Shown here piece after piece: positions 42,701 to 51,075 of a stretch of DNA of 64,000 bases. A model generated the notes under the pieces. It had not been told where the DNA came from and ran no database searches. It saw nothing but the letters and a program-made list of their open reading frames with translations. The position numbers and the translations under genes were made by a program. This DNA is from CAYHCE01 sp964355015 (GTDB taxonomy: Bacteria; Cyanobacteriota; Cyanobacteriia; PCC-6307; Cyanobiaceae): the NCBI GenBank assembly GCA_964355015.1, contig CAYHCE010000011.1, forward strand, positions 19,817 through 83,816, read 5' to 3'. Within the stretch, counting starts at the first letter, position 1. Each line of letters begins with the position of its first letter.

Positions 42701-43633
42701 TCACAGCGCACCGTACTGCCAGCGGAGGCCGATCAGCAGCAGCAAGGCGAGGGCGGCCGTCAGGTTGAGCCCACGGGCGGCCCGGACCGCCAGCCGCAAC
42801 TGCCGGGGCGGCCACCAGCGCCCGCCTCTCGCCATCAGGGCTTCGGCGCCCTGCTCCGCCCTCAGCAGCAGGTTGGCCAGCAGCCGTTCCGCCACGGCCA
42901 GACCCAGTCCGAGTCCCCCCTTCCAACCGAGGCGGCGCAACTGCACGGCGCGGGTGGCGAGCGAGCGCACCAGGTTCTGGAACTCCTCCTGCACCAGAGG
43001 CAGGAAGCGCAGCGCCAGCAGCAGGGTGAAGCCGAGGCGCTCCACAGGCAGCCCCAGCGCCCCCAGCGGCGTGATCGCCCAGCCAAGGGCCCAGACCAGC
43101 TCCTCGGGCGGGGTGCTGAGCAGCAACAGGTTGGCGCTGTGCAGCAGGGTGAACAGGAGGGTGGCGCTCTTGAGCCCCAGATCAGCGGAGCGGCGGCTCA
43201 CCACCAGCGGGCCGATCGGCACCGGACCGAGCTGCAGCGGTCCCCAGCGCAGGACCTCCCAGGGTTCACCGGCCCGCTGGGGCGCCGGCTGGCCGGGAGC
43301 CGCGGGGGCGAGCCGCAGCTCGGCCGGGGAGCGGGACAGGCTGGCCGGCCGCACGGCGCCGGCCGGCACCAGGGCCGAGAGCAGGCCGACCAGCAGGCTG
43401 AGAGCGATCAGCAGGGGCAGGTTGCGGCGCCAGAGCCGCCAGGGCAGGCCGCAGATGGCGGTGATCAGCAGGAGCAGGCCCACCAGGGCCAGACGCCAGC
43501 CGGCTCCGGCCAGGATGGGCGAGCCGAGGAAGGCAAGGGTCCAGGCAAGCTTGAGGCGGGGATCGAGGCGACGCAGCCAGCCCCTCTCCCCATCGACGTA
43601 CAGACCGATGGGGAGCTCACGCAGCCAGTCCAT
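42701..43633 (-). CDS. ecfT: Energy-coupling factor transporter transmembrane protein EcfT
   Basis: CbiQ/EcfT-type membrane component (310 aa) of an ECF vitamin or metal importer. Family features: LDPRLKLAWTLAFLGSPILA, a multi-helix core, ALRFLPLVQEEFQNLVRSLA and GAEALMARGGRW near the C-terminal coupling helices. No ATPase (EcfA) or substrate (S) component lies nearby, so the substrate is unknown. A roughly 50-residue loop rich in Ala/Pro (RLAPAAPGQPAPQRA) sits between helices. It lies between der and pipX, same strand. Confidence 0.9.
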   Translation of the reverse strand: MDWLRELPIGLYVDGERGWLRRLDPRLKLAWTLAFLGSPILAGAGWRLALVGLLLLITAICGLPWRLWRRNLPLLIALSLLVGLLSALVPAGAVRPASLSRSPAELRLAPAAPGQPAPQRAGEPWEVLRWGPLQLGPVPIGPLVVSRRSADLGLKSATLLFTLLHSANLLLLSTPPEELVWALGWAITPLGALGLPVERLGFTLLLALRFLPLVQEEFQNLVRSLATRAVQLRRLGWKGGLGLGLAVAERLLANLLLRAEQGAEALMARGGRWWPPRQLRLAVRAARGLNLTAALALLLLIGLRWQYGAL

Positions 43634-43660
43634 CAGCGGGACACCATCAGCGGAACAGGA

Positions 43661-45031
43661 TCAGTGGGAGGAGGAGCGGGCCTGCTGGCGGGCCAGATCC
43701 TTCTCGGCATCCCGCTGTTGCTTGCCGCGCCAGAACAACCGGATCGGCGAACCATCGAAGCCGAGGCCCTCACGGATCTGGCGTTCGACGTAGCGGCGGT
43801 AGGTGTCGCCGAACAGCTTCGGATCGTTCACGAACAGGGTGAAGCTGGGCGGACGGGTGGCCACCTGGGTGCCGTAGTAGATGCGGCCCTGGCGGCCGCC
43901 GCGGCTGGTGGGGGGCGAGCGCCAGCTCACCGCCTCCTGCAGCACTTCATTCACCACCGAAGTGGTGACGCGGCGGCGGTGCTGCTCCACGGCCAGCAGC
44001 GCCAGGGCGAAGAGGCTCTCCACCCGCTGGCCGGTGAGGGCGGAGGTGAACAGCATCGGCGCCCAGTCGAGGAAATAGAGCTTGGCGCGCAGCTCCTTCT
44101 CCATGGCGGCCATGGTGTGGCTGTCCTTCTCGATCGCATCCCACTTGTTCACCACCACCACGCAGGCGCGGCCGTCCTCCTCGATGCGGCCGGCCACGCG
44201 CTGATCCTGTTCGGTGACGCCGTCGAGGGCATCGATCACCAGGACGCAGACGTCGCTGCGTTCGACCGCCTTGAAGCTGCGGGTGATGCCGAAGTACTCC
44301 GGCCCGTAGCTGACGCTGCGGCGGCGCCGGATGCCGGCGGTGTCGAGCAGCTTCCAGGTGCGGTTCTCCCGCTCGATCGTGGTGTCGATCGTGTCGCGGG
44401 TGGTGCCGCGGATCGGGCTGACGATCGCCCGAGGTTCGCCGCAGATCGCATTGAGCAGGCTGGACTTGCCCACGTTCGGTCGGCCGATGATGGCCAGCTG
44501 GATCGGCTCCTCCCCCTCCTCCTCCTCGGTGCTGGGCAGGAAAGTGATCACCTGGTCGAGCAGATCGCCGGTGCCGGCACCGTGGATGGCGGAGACCGGA
44601 TGGGGCTCGCCCAGGCCCAGCCGCCAGAAGTCAGCCGCCATGGCCAGACCCTGATCGGGCGACTCGCACTTGTTCACCGCCAGCAGCACGGGTACCTTCT
44701 GGCCCCGCAGCCATTCGGCGATCGACTGGTCGGCGGCGGTCAGGCCCTCCTGACCGTCAACGATCACCACCGCCACCGAGGCCTCTGCCAGGGCGAGGTT
44801 GGTCTGTTCGCGGATCTCGGGCAGGAACTCACTGTCGTCGTCGAAGACGAGGCCGCCCGTGTCCACCACGCGGAAGTGCCGATCAGCCCAGAACCCCTCC
44901 TGATAGGTGCGGTCGCGCGTCACGCCGGGCTGATCATGCACGATCGCCTCGCGGCTGCGGCAGAGCCGGTTCACCAGAGTGGATTTGCCCACATTGGGCC
45001 GCCCGATGACGGCCACGACTGGAAGCGCCAA
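43661..45031 (-). CDS. der: Ribosome-assembly GTPase Der (EngA)
   Basis: Double-GTPase (456 aa) needed for 50S maturation. Both G domains are present: VIGRPNVGKSTLVNRL with DTGGL and NKCE-type motifs, then IIGRPNVGKSSLLNAI with DTAGI and NKWD. The C-terminal KH-like domain ends around DGSPIRLFWRGKQ. The proposed start is a TTG at 45031, giving MALPVVAVIGRPNVGK; a GTG five codons later (45016) is the main alternative. It is 27 bases upstream of ecfT. Confidence 0.96.
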   Translation of the reverse strand: MALPVVAVIGRPNVGKSTLVNRLCRSREAIVHDQPGVTRDRTYQEGFWADRHFRVVDTGGLVFDDDSEFLPEIREQTNLALAEASVAVVIVDGQEGLTAADQSIAEWLRGQKVPVLLAVNKCESPDQGLAMAADFWRLGLGEPHPVSAIHGAGTGDLLDQVITFLPSTEEEEGEEPIQLAIIGRPNVGKSSLLNAICGEPRAIVSPIRGTTRDTIDTTIERENRTWKLLDTAGIRRRRSVSYGPEYFGITRSFKAVERSDVCVLVIDALDGVTEQDQRVAGRIEEDGRACVVVVNKWDAIEKDSHTMAAMEKELRAKLYFLDWAPMLFTSALTGQRVESLFALALLAVEQHRRRVTTSVVNEVLQEAVSWRSPPTSRGGRQGRIYYGTQVATRPPSFTLFVNDPKLFGDTYRRYVERQIREGLGFDGSPIRLFWRGKQQRDAEKDLARQQARSSSH

Positions 45032-45103
45032 GAACCCTTATCTCAACAACAATTGCCTATCCCAACCCTACAGAGCGGTGCCGGCGCCGAGCCTGGACCC
45101 GGC

Positions 45104-45577
45104 TCAGGCCACCGGCGGGTCGCCGGGGTGGCCGCGCACCGGGTCGGCGGGGGGCTCCAGCGGGGCCGGCAACGCCCCGTGCAGCGGCAGGGATTCGCCA
45201 CGCTCGGCCAGATCGGCCAGCAACCAGTTCACCGCCGTGGCGCGTCGGGTGCGACGAGGGTAGAGCTCACCGATGCGATAGCCGCCGAAGCCCAGTTCCT
45301 GCTTGAGCAGCTGTTTGTGGGCCGGGGCGATCGAGCGGGTCAGGCGAACGCTGGCGGGGCGCTCCGCGATCAGCTGGGGCGCCAGGGGAAAGGCCTCGGC
45401 CCAGGCCGGCGGCGTGGCCGGCCCGGCGCGCCAGGGCTGCGGCGCCGGACTGTCAGCCTCGGGGGGGCGATAGCCCAGCCGCCGCCAGACCAGTTCGCAG
45501 ACGAAGCGATCGCTCACCCGGTCCTGGAGGATCAGCAGAAGCAGGTCGCGGCTGAGCGGCAACGAAGACACGGCCAT
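45104..45577 (-). CDS. DUF1823 family protein
   Basis: 157-residue cyanobacterial protein with the DUF1823 signature: FVCELVWRRLGYRPPE, ASVRLTRSIAPAHKQLLKQE, LGFGGYRIGELYPRRTRR and ATAVNWLLADLAE. There are no membrane segments or known catalytic motifs. A short Pro-rich tail ends GHPGDPPVA. The ATG at 45577 shares bases with the opposite-strand ATG of dus (CATG). Function is unknown. Confidence 0.82.
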   Translation of the reverse strand: MAVSSLPLSRDLLLLILQDRVSDRFVCELVWRRLGYRPPEADSPAPQPWRAGPATPPAWAEAFPLAPQLIAERPASVRLTRSIAPAHKQLLKQELGFGGYRIGELYPRRTRRATAVNWLLADLAERGESLPLHGALPAPLEPPADPVRGHPGDPPVA

Positions 45578-46628
45578 GGCTCCGACACACCCTGATGATC
45601 CTCCCCTGTCCCTGCCCGGCCGGGGGATGCCGCGTCAGCTGCGCTGCCGCGTGCTGCAGTCGCCGCTGGCGGGGGTGAGCGACCGGATCTTCCGGGGCTT
45701 CGTGCGGCGCTGGGCACCCGAGGCGTTGCTGTTCACCGAAATGGTGAATGCCACCAGCCTGGAGCTGGGCCACGGCAGCGACAAGATGGCGGGTCTGGCC
45801 GACGAGGCGGGGCCGATCGCGGTGCAGCTGTTCGATCACCGTCCGGCGGCGATGGCCGAGGCCGCTCGGCGGGCCGAGGCGGCCGGTGCCTTCCTGATCG
45901 ACATCAACATGGGCTGTCCGGTGCGCAAGATCGCCAGCAAGGGAGGCGGCAGCGGCCTGCTGCGGGATCCGGGTCTGGCGGCGCGGATCGTGGCGGCGGT
46001 GAGCGCGGCAGTGCGGATTCCGGTCACGGCGAAGACGCGGCTGGGCTGGTGCGGCAGCTCGGCCGACCCGGTGGGGTTCGCGCTGGCCCTGCAGGATGCC
46101 GGGGCCCAGGCGCTCACCCTGCATGGCCGCACCCGGGAGCAGGGCTTCAGCGGCCGGGCCGACTGGCAGGCCATCGCCGCTGTGAAGAGTGCCCTGGCCA
46201 TTCCCGTGATCGCCAACGGCGACATCACCGGCCCCGAGGAGGCGCTGCACTGCCTCGAGCTCACCGGTGCCGACGGCGTGATGGTGGGCCGGGGCAGCCT
46301 CGGCGCGCCCTGGCTGGTGGGCCGCATCCACGCCGCCCTGAGCGGTCGGCCGGTGCCGCCGGTTCCCTCCGCCGGCGAGCGCATGGCCCTGGCCCGGGAG
46401 CACCTCGAGGCGCTGGTGGCGGCCCGGGGGGAGCGGGGGCTGCTGATTGCCCGCAAACACATGGGCTGGACCTGCCAGGGCTTCGCCGGAGCCGCCCGGC
46501 TGCGCCATCAGCTGATGCGGGCCCCCAGTCCGGAGGCGGCACTGGCTCTGCTCGACGGCGCCGGCAGGGGAGCCCCCTGCGACTGGGCCGGCGGCGGGCA
46601 GACGCGCTGCTCGACATCGCAGGAATAG
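45576..46628 (+). CDS. dus: tRNA-dihydrouridine synthase
   Basis: FMN-dependent enzyme (350 aa) that reduces uridine in tRNA D-loops. Motifs: LQSPLAGVSDRIFRGFVRRW, FLIDINMGCPVRKI with the catalytic Cys, TAKTRLGW, LTLHGRTREQGFSGRADW and VIANGDITG. The ATG at 45576 overlaps the divergent DUF1823 start; an ATG at 45627 (MPRQLRCRVLQSPLAG) may be the true start. The last 121 bases overlap the 3' end of the convergent DUF4079 gene. Subfamily (DusA/B) is not assigned. Confidence 0.92.
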   Translation: MAPTHPDDPPLSLPGRGMPRQLRCRVLQSPLAGVSDRIFRGFVRRWAPEALLFTEMVNATSLELGHGSDKMAGLADEAGPIAVQLFDHRPAAMAEAARRAEAAGAFLIDINMGCPVRKIASKGGGSGLLRDPGLAARIVAAVSAAVRIPVTAKTRLGWCGSSADPVGFALALQDAGAQALTLHGRTREQGFSGRADWQAIAAVKSALAIPVIANGDITGPEEALHCLELTGADGVMVGRGSLGAPWLVGRIHAALSGRPVPPVPSAGERMALAREHLEALVAARGERGLLIARKHMGWTCQGFAGAARLRHQLMRAPSPEAALALLDGAGRGAPCDWAGGGQTRCSTSQE

Positions 46629-47284
46629 ATCACCGGTTTCTGCCAGCTGAGCGGGATCTCCAGCAGGTCGCGGCTGCCGGTGATCGCCTGAACCGCCAGC
46701 AACACCGCCACCAGGAGGTTGAGGCTGACGTGGAGACGGCGCATCCGCAGCGAGCGGAAGATCTCGGGCTTGGCCGCCAGCGAGAACAGCATCAGGCCGG
46801 TGAGCAGCACACCGCTCCAGTAGTGGGAGCTCCAGAAGGCTCCGGAGAAGGGGTTGTCGCTCAGGCGCCAGATCTCCGGCTGGCTGCCGAGGCCCAGCAG
46901 ACCGGCCCAGGTGAGCAGGGCGAAGCTGGCCCGCAGGGAGTGCTGCTTGACGCGCCAGAGAGCCAGCAGGCTGGCGAAGGTGCCGGCGCTGACCAGCAGC
47001 AGCAGGGCCAGCCGCTGGACGCCCCCGGCGAAGGGAGGCTCCGCCTCGATGAACCTGGCGATGAACGAATAGAGCAAGGCGATCAGCACCGTCACCACGA
47101 TTCCGCCGGTCACCCAACGGCCGTGGTCGGCATGCTCCACGCCCACCGTGGGCGGCTGGGGATGGATCTTGAGCCGGCGCTCGCGCGCCAGGATGCCGAG
47201 ACGGATCGTGGCACCCACCACGGGATAGACGAACAGGATCGCCAGCACCGGATGGAGCAGGGAGAGCCAGTCGATCGGGGTCAT
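46508..47284 (-). CDS. DUF4079 family membrane protein
   Basis: 258-residue protein with about six to seven helices and conserved histidines (SLLHPVLAILFVYPVVG, HADHGRWV, WSSHYWSGVLLTGLMLF, RLHVSLNLLVAVLLAVQAIT), recalling cytochrome b561-like heme proteins; heme binding is inference. The last ~45 residues (from around CDVEQRVCPPPAQSQ) are hydrophilic and overlap dus on the other strand, so the C-terminal tail may be non-conserved. The start is the ATG at 47284. Confidence 0.8.
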   Translation of the reverse strand: MTPIDWLSLLHPVLAILFVYPVVGATIRLGILARERRLKIHPQPPTVGVEHADHGRWVTGGIVVTVLIALLYSFIARFIEAEPPFAGGVQRLALLLLVSAGTFASLLALWRVKQHSLRASFALLTWAGLLGLGSQPEIWRLSDNPFSGAFWSSHYWSGVLLTGLMLFSLAAKPEIFRSLRMRRLHVSLNLLVAVLLAVQAITGSRDLLEIPLSWQKPVIYSCDVEQRVCPPPAQSQGAPLPAPSSRASAASGLGARIS

Positions 47285-47352
47285 GAATCTCCGTGCGTCG
47301 GGATCAGGGAAGCACTTCGCGGCTCACGTCGACACCCCGCCCGTCCCACCTG

Positions 47353-48165
47353 TCAGGGAAGTACCGACGGCCAGCCGCATCGGATCAGCAGCAGGGTGAA
47401 GTAGGGAGAAGGCTGCGTCGGATCGGCCGGCACCCGCTCGGCCGGAGCCACCCGCTGGTCGGGCCAGCCCACCCGCTGGGCGAACAGGGCCCCGGCCAGC
47501 AGCCCCCGCCGTTCCAGCAGCGGCCGCACCCAGCTCCAGCGGTGGCCGAGCTTGAGCAGGGCCAGGCCGGGTCGCTTCTCCTCCGGCAGCGCCAGCAGCT
47601 CCTGCAGCAGAGCCTCGAGCTCGGCGGGATCGTCGGGGGTGGGCCGCACCAGCAGGCCCTGGTGCTGCAGGGCCAGCGGCCAGGCTCCGGCCGCGGCCGC
47701 CGCCGCCACGGCCGTGACGCCGGGAATCAGCTGCAGCGGACAGTCGGGATGGCGCTCCAGCAGTGCCAGCAGCACGTAGGAGGCGCTGGCGAACAGGGAC
47801 ACATCCCCTTCACAGAGCAGCACCACCCGGTGGCCGCTCCCCACCTCGGCCGCCAGCGCGGCGGCGGCCGCACACCAGGCCAGCCGGCGCGGTTCGGCCT
47901 CGGCCACCATCGGAAAGACCAGCGGCAGCCGGCGCTGCTCCGGCCGCAGCCAGGGGGCGGCGATGGCGGCGGCCATGCCGGTGGCCTCTGGCCGCGCCAC
48001 CGGGAAGGCCACCACCTCGGCCGCCCGGATCGCCCGCACCGCCGCCACGGTGCACAGCTCCGGATCGCCGGGACCCACCCCGACCAGGGTGAGGCCCGCG
48101 CCACCAGCCTCAGCGGCACCGGCCGCGGCCTGCGGGGCCGCCGCAGGTAGGAATCCATCGATCAC
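47353..48165 (-). CDS. cobI: Precorrin-2 C20-methyltransferase
   Basis: SAM-dependent uroporphyrin-III C-methyltransferase-fold enzyme (270 aa) of cobalamin (pseudocobalamin) synthesis, adding a methyl at C-20. Motifs: LTLVGVGPGDPELCTVAAVR at the N-terminus, LLCEGDVSLFASASYVLLAL, and QLIPGVTAVAAAAAAGAWPL. The GTG at 48165 gives MIDGFLPAAAPQAAAGA..., a short Ala-rich lead before the fold. CobI and CbiL are hard to separate by eye. It is divergent from mtnD, 72 bases away. Confidence 0.88.
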   Translation of the reverse strand: MIDGFLPAAAPQAAAGAAEAGGAGLTLVGVGPGDPELCTVAAVRAIRAAEVVAFPVARPEATGMAAAIAAPWLRPEQRRLPLVFPMVAEAEPRRLAWCAAAAALAAEVGSGHRVVLLCEGDVSLFASASYVLLALLERHPDCPLQLIPGVTAVAAAAAAGAWPLALQHQGLLVRPTPDDPAELEALLQELLALPEEKRPGLALLKLGHRWSWVRPLLERRGLLAGALFAQRVGWPDQRVAPAERVPADPTQPSPYFTLLLIRCGWPSVLP

Positions 48166-48237
48166 AGGGCATCCTCCGCCAGCGCCGGCCCGCACGCTTT
48201 CTAGGCTGAGGCCCCGTCCTGCCGCCTCCCCAGAGCC

Positions 48238-48852
48238 TTGAGCCGCCTCCTGATCTACGCCGACATCCCTGCCGAACCCCAGGCCGACATCCCTGCCGAC
48301 ATCCCTGCCGTCGCCCCCTCGCCCCGGCTGGACAGCAGCGATGACACCGTGATCCAGGCCGAGCTGAAGGCCCGCGGCCTCCGCTTCGAGCGCTGGCCCG
48401 CCCGGGCCGAGTTGCCCGCCGGCGCCGACCAGGACGTGATTCTGGCCGCCTATGCCGACGAGGTGGCCCGTCTCCAGGCCGAGGGCGGCTACCCCAGGGT
48501 GGATGCCATCCGCCTCACCCCCGACCACCCCGACCGGGCGGTCCTGCGACGGAAGTTCCTCTCCGAGCACACCCACAGCGAGGACGAGGTGCGCTTCTTC
48601 GTGGAGGGGCGGGGCCTGTTCTGCCTGCACCTGGGCGCTGAGGTGCTGCAGGTGCTGTGCGAGCGCAACGACCTGATCGGTGTGCCGGCCGGCACGCCCC
48701 ACTGGTTCGACATGGGCGGCGAGCCCCTGTTCACTGCGGTGCGCTTCTTCGAGGATCCCGCCGGCTGGGTGGCCCGCTTCACGGGCGATGGGATCGCCGA
48801 TCGCTTTCCCCTGCTCGACGCATTGCCCGTGGCCGCGACCGCGGCCCGCTGA
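48238..48852 (+). CDS. mtnD: Acireductone dioxygenase
   Basis: Cupin-fold metal enzyme (204 aa) of the methionine salvage pathway, converting acireductone to the keto-acid precursor of methionine plus formate. The metal motif is HTHSEDEVRFFVEG (H-x-H...E), with a further His in GVPAGTPHWFDMG. The start is a TTG at 48238. An unusual N-terminal insertion repeats ADIPA three times (residues ~8-25), explaining the length above the usual ~180. mtnB-mtnC is fused at the right end of the window. Confidence 0.93.
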   Translation: MSRLLIYADIPAEPQADIPADIPAVAPSPRLDSSDDTVIQAELKARGLRFERWPARAELPAGADQDVILAAYADEVARLQAEGGYPRVDAIRLTPDHPDRAVLRRKFLSEHTHSEDEVRFFVEGRGLFCLHLGAEVLQVLCERNDLIGVPAGTPHWFDMGGEPLFTAVRFFEDPAGWVARFTGDGIADRFPLLDALPVAATAAR

Positions 48853-48855
48853 GGC

Positions 48856-49461
48856 TCAGCTGTGCATGCGGGGCTCGGGGTGGAGCCTGGCGAGCAGAGC
48901 CGCCTCCGCCGCCGCCAGCTCCCCGAGGCGCTCCATCACCAGGGGACGGGGCCAGCGGCGCTCGCACAGCACCCAGTAGAGGCCGAAGTGACGGGCCTCG
49001 CTGGCCAGCAGGTCGCCGTAGAGGTGGCGCAGCTCCGGATCAGGGCTGTGGGCGGCCAGGAGCGCCATCCGTTCGTGGCTGCGAGCCTCGATCAGGCCGG
49101 CCACCAGGAAGCTGTCGAGCCCGCGGGCCGGCTCCTCGCGGCGCACCAGCTTCGCCAGCGCCGCGCCGTAGGGGGGTGCCGCCAGGGGCCGCAAGGCTAT
49201 GCCCCGCCGCTGCAGCAGCTCCAGCACCCGCTCGAAGTGCTCCAGCTCCTCCCGCGCCAGCGGGCTGAGCGCCGACGCCAGGGCCTCGTCGGACGGGTAA
49301 CGGAACATCAGCTGCAGAGCCGCGCCGGCCGCCTTGCGCTCGCAGTGGGCATGGTCGATCAGCAGCTCAGCAGGATGGGCCAGGGCCTGGGCAAGCCAGG
49401 CCTCGCCGCTGGGGGCCGCCAGCCAGCGCACCCGGGCCACCGGCGTTTCGAGCGGGCTCAT
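48856..49461 (-). CDS. miaE: tRNA-(ms2io6A)-hydroxylase MiaE-like protein
   Basis: Ferritin-like di-iron protein (201 aa). MiaE hydroxylates the isopentenyl side chain of ms2i6A37 in tRNA. Iron-ligand motifs are LLIDHAHCERKAAGAALQLM (E..H), LAREELEHFERV (ExxH) and later LIEARSHERM and ASEARHFGLYW. The ATG at 49461 overlaps the aroQ stop by 4 bases, so the two are probably co-transcribed. It is convergent with mtnD, 3 bases apart. Confidence 0.92.
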   Translation of the reverse strand: MSPLETPVARVRWLAAPSGEAWLAQALAHPAELLIDHAHCERKAAGAALQLMFRYPSDEALASALSPLAREELEHFERVLELLQRRGIALRPLAAPPYGAALAKLVRREEPARGLDSFLVAGLIEARSHERMALLAAHSPDPELRHLYGDLLASEARHFGLYWVLCERRWPRPLVMERLGELAAAEAALLARLHPEPRMHS

Positions 49462-49898
49462 GGGAGGCTGCGCAGGTGGTCCACCAGCCCATCGAGGGCC
49501 AAGCGGTAGCTGGTCAGGCCGAAACCGCAGATCACGCCCACCGCCTTGTCGGCCAGGAAGGAGTGGTGGCGGAACGGTTCGCGGGCATGGGTGTTGCTCA
49601 GGTGCAGCTCCACGAAGGGAAGGGCCACCGCCAGCAGGGCGTCACGCAGGGCGATCGAGGTGTGGGTGTAGGCGCCGGCGTTGATCAGGATGCCGGCGCT
49701 CTCGCCTGACGCCGCCTGGATCCGGTCCACGAGCTCCCCTTCGTGGTTGCTCTGGAAGCAGCTGAGGGTCACCCCCAGCTCGGCGGCCCGGACCTGAAGG
49801 GTGGCGTCGATCCGCTCCAGGCTGGCGTGGCCGTAGAGCCCGGGCTCACGGCTGCCCAGCAGGTTGAGGTTGGGGCCGTGCAGGGCGAGCAGGTGCAT
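49458..49898 (-). CDS. aroQ: Type II 3-dehydroquinate dehydratase
   Basis: Dodecameric shikimate-pathway enzyme (146 aa) dehydrating 3-dehydroquinate. It starts MHLLALHGPNLNLLGSREPG with the catalytic-loop Arg/Tyr region just after (PGLYG), then FQSNHEGELVDRI, INAGAYTHTSIALRDAL with the catalytic His, and VELHLSNTHAREPFRHHSF. Normal length. It reads away from tRNA-Tyr, whose gene begins 38 bases to the right. Confidence 0.97.
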   Translation of the reverse strand: MHLLALHGPNLNLLGSREPGLYGHASLERIDATLQVRAAELGVTLSCFQSNHEGELVDRIQAASGESAGILINAGAYTHTSIALRDALLAVALPFVELHLSNTHAREPFRHHSFLADKAVGVICGFGLTSYRLALDGLVDHLRSLP

Positions 49899-49935
49899 GC
49901 GGGAGATCAGCTGGTAAGTTGTCGAGGTGTGGTTC

Positions 49936-50017
49936 GGGTCGGTGCCCGAGTGGTTAATGGGGGCGGACTGTAAATCCGCTGGCTCTGCCTACGTTGGTTC
50001 AAATCCAACCCGGCCCA
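49936..50017 (+). tRNA. tRNA-Tyr (anticodon GTA)
   Basis: 82-nucleotide class II tRNA with a long variable arm (GGCTCTGCC region). Acceptor GGGTCGG pairs with CCGGCCC (one G-T pair), discriminator A at 50017. The anticodon stem-loop GCGGA-CTGTAAA-TCCGC gives GTA at 49970-49972. The T-arm is GTTGGTTCAAATCCAAC. Only CC of the CCA end is encoded. Confidence 0.96.
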
Positions 50018-50027
50018 CCTTCCACAT

Positions 50028-50099
<72 letters not shown>

Positions 50100-50228
50100 T
50101 TTTCGGCAATCTGTTTCAGCATCATCTCCAGCCGCGAGATGGCACGGGCTGGTGATGGATCTGAGCCTTGCTCTCCACCCCCCACGCCCTGGGGCCATGC
50201 TGGATGGCCCGCGACCGGCGCTCTGCAC

Positions 50229-50323
50229 TGATGACCGCTTGATCCACTGCGGGAAAGTGGGATCGGCAGGCTCACGCGGCCTCCGGCCTGGAGCTGGGCA
50301 AGCCGCTTGTGGAGGCCTGCTTC
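50229..50323 (+). pseudogene. Deleted fragment of an aldehyde dehydrogenase gene
   Basis: Three blocks match the 5' part of the aldehyde dehydrogenase at 55.9 kb in the same order and orientation. TGATGACCGCT at 50229-50239 matches 55920-55930. A 21-base identical block (50271-50291) matches 55979-55999. A ~31-base block (about 50293-50323) matches 56077-56107 with three or so changes. About 78 bases between the last two blocks are missing. It is a decayed partial duplicate with no coding capacity. Confidence 0.8.
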
Positions 50324-50450
50324 AGGGATTCGTGGATGGGGGATGGGGATGGGGCCCATGATCGCCAGGGCCTGCCCTGATCGAACTGGAGTGCTCGGCC
50401 CTGTGGGTGCTCAGAGACGCGGCACCCAAACTCTCCGATCAGGGGATCCA

Positions 50451-50629
50451 TCAGCCCATCGGCACCCACACGGCAAGCCCCGGCTGCTGAAGAATTCCCT
50501 GACCGGCAGCGGCTTCCATCAGCACACCGATGACAAAGCCCAGCATCGCCAGCCGATCGTTCAGAAGCTCCGAGCGAGGGTGAGAACCCCAGCCGCTCTC
50601 TCATTCACGGCTTGCCAGATACCTGGAAG
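50451..50629 (-). pseudogene. High-light-inducible protein (HLIP) remnant, frameshifted
   Basis: On the minus strand the frame reads GWGSHPRSELLNDRLAMLGF, then VIGVLMEAAAGQGILQQPGL, ending at a stop at 50453-50451. This is the single-helix chlorophyll-binding HLIP pattern (E-x2-N-x-R-x-AM-x-GF), with NDR in place of the usual NGR. The expected upstream part (VNERAA) sits in a different frame, with an in-frame TGA just before GWGS, so an indel has broken the gene. HLIPs protect photosystems under light stress. Confidence 0.7.
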
Positions 50630-51075
50630 AGTGGAGGCTGACGGCCAGCAGCCCCCGATGGACAGACAACCATGGCAGTACCGCCCATGGTTGGGAACAG
50701 CAGATCTGAAGCGCCCTCGACCCTGTTCCCGAGCAAAACACTGTTCAGTGATTTCAGCCTCCCCTCCGCCCTGAAGTGATGCAGCCGGCCAGCGCGGGGG
50801 GCAACCCGTATTCCATGCCAGCTCTGGCAGCGGGCAGCCACAGCCCCTCTGCCGGTTGATACCAGCGCTCGAAAATCGGAGCCGGAACCATGACACTTCT
50901 TGAACAAGACCTGTCGACTGACAGAACGACAGCCCATGCTGGAAGGAGAGGTCCATCATGGGCGACGGCTGCATGGAAGGTTCGCACCTCCTCTTACTGG
51001 CCAGACAAGTCGCAGAGGCTGGACGCGCAGGCGTCCAGCAATCGTCAGCCTGATGTGGACCCTCACCAATAGAGA

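Larger units (their letters stand above)
50100..51075. other. Gene-remnant stretch behind tRNA-Thr
   Basis: Nearly 1 kb without an intact gene. It holds a deleted copy of the aldehyde dehydrogenase 5' region (50229-50323) and a frameshifted high-light-inducible protein (50451-50629), both listed separately. From about 50640 to 51060 I recognise no protein fragment. One 9-bp hairpin (GCTGGACGC / GCGTCCAGC) lies at 51018-51039 without a T-run. Confidence 0.65.

Noticed and set aside
42635..45595. Very long plus-strand open frame across ecfT, der and DUF1823
   Set aside because: It covers three well-supported minus-strand genes and their gaps; Gln/Arg/Gly-rich without domains.
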